From Kryptolebias marmoratus (taxonomy: Eukaryota > Chordata > Actinopteri > Cyprinodontiformes > Rivulidae), in NCBI RefSeq assembly GCF_001649575.2, contig NC_051433.1, forward strand, positions 21,496,238 through 21,560,237: a stretch of DNA of 64,000 bases, in the 5' to 3' direction. Position 1 is the stretch's first letter, and each line of letters opens with the position of its first letter. Shown piece by piece: positions 58,263 through 64,000 of this stretch. The translations under genes and the position numbers were made by a program. Under the pieces are notes generated by a model, which saw only the letters and a list, made by a program, of their open reading frames with translations, made no database searches and had not been told where the DNA came from.

Positions 58263-61200
58263 GTTGGTTGGAAAAATAAAATGTTTACTGTCAAAATAGT
58301 TCAGAAAGCAAACTCTGAATGCTTTTAGATCCGAGTTTGGAGCAAAAACACTTTTTTTGTGGTTTAAAACTGTTCATTGCTCATAGTAATTAGTATTTGA
58401 CCAGTTTCTTATTTGAAATGAAACGAGTTGTGGGGCAACGAATTGCTCCCTATAAAAGAAAAATGGCAATTAGAGTTTGATTTTTTTTAAAAACTCTCTT
58501 GATGTTGCTGCAGATGTGTTTGTTTTCTAATTGTTTTAGGATAATTCACTTAAGTAATTAAAATCCATAACTGAGCAAAACATTGGAATGAGACCCAATT
58601 GAGTATCTCTTTGTGGAAGCTCGGGATTAAAAGTCAAGGATGGACAGGATTTAAGTCCGGGTTAAAATAGTTAATTCATGTCTTTGAAATTGCAGAAACT
58701 ACTTTAAATGAAAGGTTTCTCTGATTTGTGAGGACTCTTGTCAGCGGTCTGTGGTTCTGCCTCTCTGAGAAGTTACAAACACTTTCTTTTAAATTATATT
58801 TCTCCAACTGAATCTTTTTTTTTTACTTCTTGGAGGTCTTTCCACTTCGATCTGACGTTTTACCACTTCTGGTTCCACGCAGGTTGTTGTGTTTTGATGG
58901 GTGACATTCATGATGAGAACACAGTGTGAAATTATATCCTGTAACTCTGGCACAGTCAAGGTCCCAGTGTCTATCTCTTCCTTTGTTTCACCAAACATTT
59001 GTTTTAATTGAATTCTTGTTGCATAATTCATATCCTGTTGTTTGCAGTTGGGTGCTTTGTCAGACTGGGATTCTTGTTTCTCTTTTATTGTTCTATGGAA
59101 CGCTCAAAGGGCTGTTTATCCCCAGAAAAAAAAAATCCATGCTTTTATATGTGTAGTTGTGTGGTTATGTGCGTGAGAATTATGGAAGAATGAGGAGAAG
59201 GAAGTCCATTTGTGTTTCAAAAATGCATACTCCTAGAGAGGTTCATGGTGGAGTATTGAGGAGGGGGCTTCGCTCATGGAGTCCTCCCCCCATCCCATGG
59301 ACATCCTGTGTGGATTTCTCCACAAAGGCTCAGCTGGACTGATTAATGAACCTAGAATGACTGAAAGCAAGAATTATGTGACTGAGTTTGAAAATAATTA
59401 GGTAAATGTTTTAGAGGGAAGTGATAGATGGGTATAAAGTGATAACATTCTTATTAAATTGATGTCTGGAGAGCTATACAGAAAGAGTAAAGGACAGAAA
59501 TACAGACAGAAAGAGGGAACAAGAAAACAGTAAGAGATAGCCAGAGTGCACACAGGGTTTAATAGGATGTGCGTCAGGCAGGTACTAAATAACAGGAAGA
59601 CACCAGGGGTGTACACACTTTGTTAAGAGTGGGTGTGTTTTATGACAAGTCTAGATTTCAGAAGCAGTGTTATGTACTAACTAAACATTTTTTTTAAACT
59701 GAAACAAAGTCCGGTCCAATGTTGCATCAAAGCACATAATAACTTTTGTTGAAGACATAAAATATGATTTTAAAAGTTTTGATTGTGATCAGTTGTTAAT
59801 AATCTTTTCTATAACCGTAACATAAAAGTTCAGTCCGCATGTGTCATTTCCCAGACAGCGATGTTATTGTTTCTCCTCTAAGTACCCAGTGGCTCTGTTG
59901 TTTTTCCTGCTGATAATGTCCCCCGTAGCTTTCTATTTGTCGCTGACCACTGGACACGGCTTTCTCTTAGCGATCAGTAGAGAACCATGGGTCATAATCT
60001 TTGCCTTGTGTAATCTTACATAGTAAAAATATGGTTTGTATGACAATAACTTTTCCTTGTCTTCTGCTCTCTATATACAGATTTTCCAAATCCGCTGCAA
60101 GTCCCTCGATCAACAGTCCGGAGTCATCTCACCATCAGAGTGCAGTCAAAACTGATGTCAAAATCTGGCCCCACTGTCCATGGCTCACAACCTCTTGTCG
60201 ACCCCAAGCCCAAACCTCTGTCTCAGCCTGACCCGCAGGAAGAGTCCTGCCATCAACAGAGGCTGAGTAACGGAGAACTGTCTCACTCTGACGAGGAGAC
60301 AGGTGATCTCCTTGAAATGGCTGAGGAAAATCATAACAAAGAGGAGAAAAAAGAAGAACAGGGTGGGGTTAGTGACAGCGGCACAGGAGGGAATGACAAA
60401 GAGGACACAGCAGGGGGAGAACCAGTGGTGGGAACAGAAAAAGAAGCAGAGATATTGGATAATGATGGTGATTTAGACAGTATAGGCTCTGAGGACACCG
60501 TCAAGGCTGATGATTTGATTGGCGTTACTGAGGATGAAAATGACTTGATCCAGCCTGAAGGTGGAAATCACACTGACGATGAGAATACGTCAGTACAGTT
60601 ACAGTCTTCATCTGAACCAGAGTATGAAGCAGATCAGGAGGAATGTTGTCGCCCTGCAGAACATTCAGATGAACACGAAGAGGAACAAAACCATGACCAA
60701 ACACACTCATTTAGTTATGCAGGAGAGAACAGTGACCCTGATCTCAATGAAACAAACTCAGAGCAAAGTGAAGACTGTTTTCATTTCAGTTTACTCACAA
60801 ATGAGACAGAGTTGGAGGCTGGCAGATTTGCATTTGGGTTCAGCGTGCTTCCGACTGTAACAGAGGAGTATCCCTACGATGTGATTGGTGCTACAGATGA
60901 TGCTAGTGATACGTGTGAGTCATGTGAAACAGCTGAAACAGGGGATGCTGAAGTCTGGCAACCAGAACGAGCCACCAAAGATCTCTCTGGTTGTTTTCGA
61001 TTCACATCCAGCACAGAGGATGTGTTTGGACCTTATTCTGTCATTGAGGCTGTTCCGAGAGATGTAAACAGCACTGCTGATCCTGAGTGGATCCCAGGTG
61101 AAGATGACGAAGATCCGTCCTCAACTGCAAATGAAGTTCATACCCAAGATGTCTCTGGCCAGGAACCCTATTATGTTTCATCAGATGATGTGGACAAGCT

Positions 61201-62841
61201 TGAAGACAAACAAGTGGACTCAGACCAGCATCATAATGAGGAGGGCTCTGAACAGTCCGATCAACATAAAGACAAAGCAAAGGACAGCGAGTCTGCAGAT
61301 GAGTATGCAGATATTGACGATTCAGTCTGCTTGAAGGCAGATAACTTTGAGCAGTCTGAATATGTCTCATCAGAAGATTATGTTGAGATAGGTGATGAGG
61401 ATGAGGAGGAGGAGGAGATAGAAAAGAAACACATCAGAGGGAAAAGTGCAAAAGAGAGGACTGCTAAGCGAGAGCAGGCTTTCCACAGCCAGAGGAGAAG
61501 CTGCCAGCCTCGCCTCAGGTTGTGCACCATCACAGTGCCAGCAGACCTAGACCTGGGCCGCACCCCGGAGCTCACCAACAGGGTGGTGTTTGCTCACACC
61601 ACCGAGGCCTTTGAAGAAGACATTGAAGAACTGGACTGCCACATCGTGCCTTACTTTGAAGACACAGACTCGGATAGCAAAGAGCACGTATATGAGGAGG
61701 TTGGGTTTGACTCAGAAGGCGAGAACTTTGTGACGATGGATCGTAAAACTATTGTCACACGATCACGATCTTATTCGGGGAAGGTTTCAGGTTATGTTCC
61801 AGAAACTGTACCGGAGGAAACGGGGACGGAGTACCAAACTCATGATTACTGCACTGTACCAGTAGATAAGAATGGTGAACCTATGAGTCACTCACCACAG
61901 CCAGGAGTCAATAGTGTGACTCCATCTATGAAGTCTCGTCGCTTCTTGCTGAACTCTCGGTCTGCAGAAGGTCCAGAATTCTTGACCACGCTGTCAGAGA
62001 ATGACCAATCTCTTAAGAATGAGATCAGGATAAAAAGGAAGGACGACACTCTTTCCCTTCCATGTGTCATAACATCCTCTGGAAGTTTTTCCCAGCGAAG
62101 CCATCAGTCATCGAGTGGTATTTCTACACCAACGTCTATGGTGGACATACCACCACCTTTTGACCTAGCATACATCACAAAGAGACCAGTCACCAAGAGT
62201 TCACCATCCCTCCTAATCCATCATGACCCTACTGAAATACCTAAAAAGAAGTCCTCATTCAAGCGCTTTCTGGCACTCAAGTTTAAGAAGAAGACAGATT
62301 CAAAGGGCTTCAGTGATGGAAGTGTTCGCTCTTCACGGTCTTCCTCTGAGTCCAGCCATCATGGTGCAAGAGTTGTAGAGCTCGATCGTATAAGCACCGG
62401 CAGCTCTTCTCAGCTTCAGTCCCGCCTTGTTAACCCCAAACAGCATCCATCAGACCTAACATCCGCTTTTGTCCTCTACAAAGACCGCCCCAGGAGGAAA
62501 GGGGACCCTAAATCTGATGGCAGGAGTGTCTCCAGAGTGGAGTCCTTCGAGGAGCGCTCCCGCCGCTCTGTCAGGCCGTTGCCTTTGACCAAACCTCGCT
62601 CCATCTCCTTCCCCAGTGCAGACACCTCAGACTATGAAAACATCCCAGCCATGAGCTCAGACTATGAGAACATCCAGATTCCAGGAAGGGCGACCAGATC
62701 TCACACTGTTACAGAGTTTTTTGAGAATCCAACCCGCACAACAATAACCTGTAATGAAAATGATGGCTATGTGGATATGAACAGCTTCCCTGGGATTGAC
62801 AGCAAACCTCAGACAGTGATATCAAAAACAGACAATGAAAG
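58253..62841 (+). CDS. fgd5: FYVE, RhoGEF and PH domain protein 5, N-terminal half (3' part outside window)
   Basis: FGD5 activates Cdc42 and is known from endothelium and blood stem cells. Exon 1 coding part is 58253-58262 (donor GTTGGT) and exon 2 is 60081-62841 (acceptor CTATATACAG, donor GTAAGT). Together they give 923 codons plus 2 nt. The TAA at 62843-62845 lies inside the GTAAGT donor, so the frame does not stop there. Identification rests on the human FGD5 matches SGKVSGYVPETVPEETG, SSGISTPTSMVDIPPPFDLA, TKSSPSLL, SSFKRFLALKFKKKT and TKPRSISFPSADTSDYENIP. The protein is acidic up to about residue 450, with a basic patch near 728. Residues 855 and 865 are in YENI motifs and 900 in YVDM. 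The start is uncertain: MSSDFPNP from 58253 fits the splice phase; the ATG at 60155 in exon 2 is the alternative. DH, PH and FYVE domains are not in the window. I cannot say whether this is fgd5a or fgd5b. Confidence 0.9.
58263..60080 (+). other. fgd5 intron 1
   Basis: An 1818-bp intron inferred from the phase-compatible donor and acceptor. The 80-codon minus-strand frame at 58789-59031 has no family features I recognise. Nothing else is seen. Confidence 0.6.
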
Positions 62842-64000
62842 GTAAGTTAGAGGCATTTTCACAAGAAAATGAAGATTACCATAGCGCAAACCTTATCTCT
62901 GGTGACATCTGGTGATATATTATTTTTGCCTGCTTTGTTTTTGAGAAATAGTCAGATAATTTAACTTTTGTCCCTTTTGTACCATATACTTTACTTTACT
63001 TTAAATCCCAGGGCACATAGTAAATCCTCACCATGGAGCTGTAAAGAGATGTCAAACCACATCCACAGAGATGTCTCTGGGCTCTGGATTTGATCATATT
63101 TTCAGAGCAAACATATCTGAAGACTTCAGAACTAATCTTGAATTAACTGAGAAAAAAAAAGTAAAATAAAATGCAGATTAGCCAGTAATAAAAGTTTACA
63201 GGTTCTGTTTTACATATTACTTCATCTTCAATTGCCTTAACGCTGTCCTATATATATAGATAAATAGATAGATATATTTAAACTGTGTGCTCTTGGTTGG
63301 TGACAAAAGAAGTGAGAATGTTTTTCTCTGATATCAGGAAATCACTTGTGAACTAGTCGACTGAGTTGCTAGGTGCACACTTATCCACTCATGACTCCAA
63401 TCTAGACCCTTGTAAGGCTGCAGATATTCTCTAACTGCATCGCAGGTGAGCAAAAATCACCTGGCTGAGTACAATCGGGTTCCTCTTATTGGAAAGTGTT
63501 GTGTGTGAGAAATGAGCAGCCTGTTGTGTCAGGCTTCACTGGCTTTGGGAAGATGGACAATGCTTGTGGGAGAGCTTAGTTCAGTTTTTTTGTTACTTGG
63601 ATGTAAAGGTCACATCTGGTGCTGCTGCTTCCTATGCAAGTCTGAGGTAATAGAACAGGTAAAGGCAATGAGGTAGCTCATTGACTGCAGCTTGTACACA
63701 TTAGAGAAAGTCATTATGGATGCAATTAAAAGTGACAAAATGGGTGAGGGGCTTCTTTCACACATCGAAGTGGAGGAGGATAAAAGAAAAAGTGAGAAAC
63801 CAGCGGTGGGGAAGTGTTAATAGAAGGAAGCTGATCAATAGAAAAAAACAAGAATTATAACGATGAAGTAGACCAGTGGGTCGTTTTGTAAGAACGGGAG
63901 GAAGAAAGCAAGAGCAGTTCGGGTGTAATTGCTCTCCTGTACCTGACACAGATGTTTAGGAGGGCTTTTATTAAAGTAGCTCTCTCCTGAGTGCTTCTCT
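62842..64000 (+). other. fgd5 intron 2, truncated by the window end
   Basis: It begins with the consensus donor GTAAGT. No exon resembling the linker or the start of the DH domain was found before the window ends. There is a short TAGA-type repeat near 63253-63275. Confidence 0.7.

Noticed and set aside
60140..60142. GTG as the start codon of the large fgd5 frame
   Set aside because: GTG starts are exceptional in vertebrate nuclear genes, and the frame is open upstream to a good acceptor at 60080.
60001..60231. Open frame overlapping the start of fgd5 exon 2 in another frame
   Set aside because: It crosses the exon 2 acceptor and stops about 150 bp into the exon. The fgd5 frame has family matches over 900 codons.

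Overview
This is vertebrate nuclear DNA, most likely from a teleost fish. Intron-rich genes are separated by AT-rich sequence with short nonautonomous transposons, tRNA-derived SINE copies and microsatellites. I recognised the genes by aligning exon translations with remembered human proteins and by reading splice sites and phases by eye. No database search was run.

Region by region. 1-4.1 kb: intergenic, with a terminal-inverted-repeat element (1511-2289) and a LINE 3' fragment. 4.1-15.9 kb, minus strand: eogt, the ER-luminal EGF-domain O-GlcNAc transferase, ending in the ER-retention signal HDEL; a 100-N gap appears to have removed about 68 codons. 16.8-25.7 kb, minus: tmf1, a Golgi coiled-coil protein, complete in 17 coding exons (1153 residues). 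27.1-31.0 kb, minus: uba3, the catalytic subunit of the NEDD8-activating enzyme, complete in 18 coding exons (461 residues with the optional exon). 31.0-57.7 kb: 26.7 kb with no recognisable coding gene, holding repeats, a 0.78-kb imperfect palindrome and possible regulatory sequence. 58.2 kb to the right end, plus strand: the first two coding exons of an fgd5 gene (Cdc42 exchange factor); its catalytic DH, PH and FYVE exons lie beyond the window. One tRNA-Arg(ACG), one probable tRNA-Glu(TTC) and one broken tRNA-Glu copy sit in introns.

The order eogt-tmf1-uba3, all on one strand, matches human 3p14.1. The next human genes (ARL6IP5, LMOD3) were not seen, and fgd5, which is at 3p25 in human, comes next instead. 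The genes do not form a pathway. They are separate housekeeping genes (ER glycosylation, Golgi tethering, neddylation) followed by a gene known mainly from endothelium.

I found no new enzymatic system. The most interesting features are in uba3: one intron with an exact U12-type donor, one GC-AG intron just before the exon with the catalytic cysteine, and a 39-nt phase-symmetric cassette exon. Next come the eogt assembly gap, the palindrome at 44.0-44.8 kb, and the fgd5 leader with uORFs and out-of-frame competing AUGs.
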